Shown here: positions 63,395 through 64,000 of the stretch, piece after piece
Numbering within the stretch: position 1 is the stretch's first letter
Layout of the letters: every line of letters starts with the position of its first letter
Source of the DNA: Chitinophaga sp. GbtcB8
Lineage (GTDB): Bacteria; Bacteroidota; Bacteroidia; Chitinophagales; Chitinophagaceae
Assembly: GCF_019091455.1 (NCBI RefSeq)
Contig: NZ_JAGXJN010000001.1
Coordinates: forward strand, 310,001 to 374,000
Direction: 5' to 3'
DNA length: 64,000 bases
Notes under the pieces: model-generated
Seen by the model: the letters and a program-made list of their open reading frames with translations, nothing else
Told to the model about the DNA's origin: nothing
The model's database searches: none
Position numbers and translations under genes: made by a program

Positions 63395-64000
63395 TTATAA
63401 TTTCAGCAATGCTTTTACCGGGTCTTTGCCAAACAGCAGCTGTTCCGGGTTTTCCAGCATTTCTTTTACTCTTACTAAGAAGCTTACGGATTCGCGGCCG
63501 TCAACAATACGGTGGTCATAGCTCAGCGCCAGGTACATCATGGGACGTATTACCACCTGGCCATTTACGGCCATGGGGCGCTCCTGTATTTTGTGCATCC
63601 CTAAAATAGCAGACTGGGGTATGTTAATGATAGGCGTACTCATTAAAGAGCCAAATACCCCGCCATTGGTAATGGTAAAGGTGCCACCGGTCATTTCATC
63701 CATAGTAAGCTTGTTATCACGGGCCTTGGTGGCCAGCTCTACTACTTTCTTTTCAATCTCTGCCATGCCCAGGCTTTCTGCATTACGGATCACCGGTACC
63801 ACTAAGCCTTTGGGGGCAGATACGGCAATAGACACATCGCAATAGTCATGGTACACCAGCTCTTCCCCGTCTATGTAAGCGTTTACAGAAGGGAACTCCT
63901 GTAAGGCAAAACAACAGGCTTTGGTGAAGAAGCTCATAAAACCCAGGTTCACCTCATGCTGTTTTTTGAACACTTCTTTATACTTGGCGCGTATGTCCAT
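63395..64000 (-). CDS. odhB: Dihydrolipoyllysine succinyltransferase, E2 of 2-oxoglutarate dehydrogenase (C-terminal part)
   Basis: Partial: the last 201 residues, with the N-terminus beyond base 64000, where the lipoyl and E1/E3-binding domains should lie. The catalytic trimer/cube domain contains [60 protein letters not shown], and the active-site [12 protein letters not shown] with the catalytic His and Asp. The succinyl-type signature ([19 protein letters not shown]) favours the 2-oxoglutarate complex of the TCA cycle over pyruvate dehydrogenase. The gene is also called sucB. Confidence 0.95.
   Translation of the reverse strand: MDIRAKYKEVFKKQHEVNLGFMSFFTKACCFALQEFPSVNAYIDGEELVYHDYCDVSIAVSAPKGLVVPVIRNAESLGMAEIEKKVVELATKARDNKLTMDEMTGGTFTITNGGVFGSLMSTPIINIPQSAILGMHKIQERPMAVNGQVVIRPMMYLALSYDHRIVDGRESVSFLVRVKEMLENPEQLLFGKDPVKALLKL

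Noticed and set aside
1..64000. CRISPR array, tRNA or rRNA genes, prophage or insertion sequence
   Set aside because: No regularly spaced repeats, no cloverleaf or rRNA segments, and no transposase, integrase or phage genes were found on either strand.

Overview
The window is a chromosomal segment of a Bacteroidota bacterium, most likely Chitinophaga or a close relative in the Chitinophagaceae. The evidence is two SusC/RagA receptors with their FecR and ECF sigma regulators, SusD, DUF4843 and PKD-like lipoproteins, a GLPGLI protein, three proteins with type IX secretion (T9SS) C-terminal domains, two chitinases, and promoter words resembling the Bacteroidota TTG / TAnnTTTG consensus. Most genes are complete. 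The SusC gene at the left edge and the 2-oxoglutarate dehydrogenase E2 gene at the right edge are cut by the window.

Layout. 1-3.9 kb: end of a sigma/FecR/SusC uptake locus, read leftwards. 3.9-4.8 kb: an unrecognised membrane protein. 5.2-15.4 kb: a complete sigma-FecR-SusC-SusD-DUF4843-PKD-TlpA locus, read leftwards, with no degradative enzyme inside it. 15.5-25 kb: a GH43 enzyme, a cation/proton antiporter, a methyltransferase, an NDH-2 type dehydrogenase, a dienelactone hydrolase, an acetyltransferase, a very short peptide gene that looks like a RiPP precursor (21968-22105), and an FAD monooxygenase divergent from an AraC regulator. 25.4-31.3 kb: an outer-membrane barrel/GLPGLI pair and proBA. 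31.3-35.8 kb: a GH127 gene broken by one in-frame TGA, and a divergent GH92 mannosidase. 36-40 kb: two unrecognised proteins, an 829-base gap without a gene, and a tightly overlapping 7TM protein / histidine kinase / response regulator trio.

40.2-53.6 kb is a coherent uronate (pectin or glycosaminoglycan oligosaccharide) catabolic region. GH88 releases unsaturated uronate, and KduI and KduD convert it to 2-keto-3-deoxygluconate (KDG). UxaC, UxaB and UxaA convert galacturonate to the same KDG. KdgK and Eda then yield pyruvate and glyceraldehyde-3-phosphate. An ExuT-like MFS transporter and a LacI-family repressor complete the set. Two identical perfect 14-bp palindromes, at 44224 and 48884, are the likely repressor operators; the second lies inside the 3' end of eda.

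53.8-64 kb: mnmA, then a tandem pair of T9SS-secreted chitinases (one a GH5-GH18 fusion) that share recent duplicates of a fascin-like module, a T9SS subtilase, an RsmB-type rRNA methyltransferase and the E2 gene. Gene borders carry many long hairpins, some ordinary terminators and others AT-rich self-complementary elements that recur across the window.
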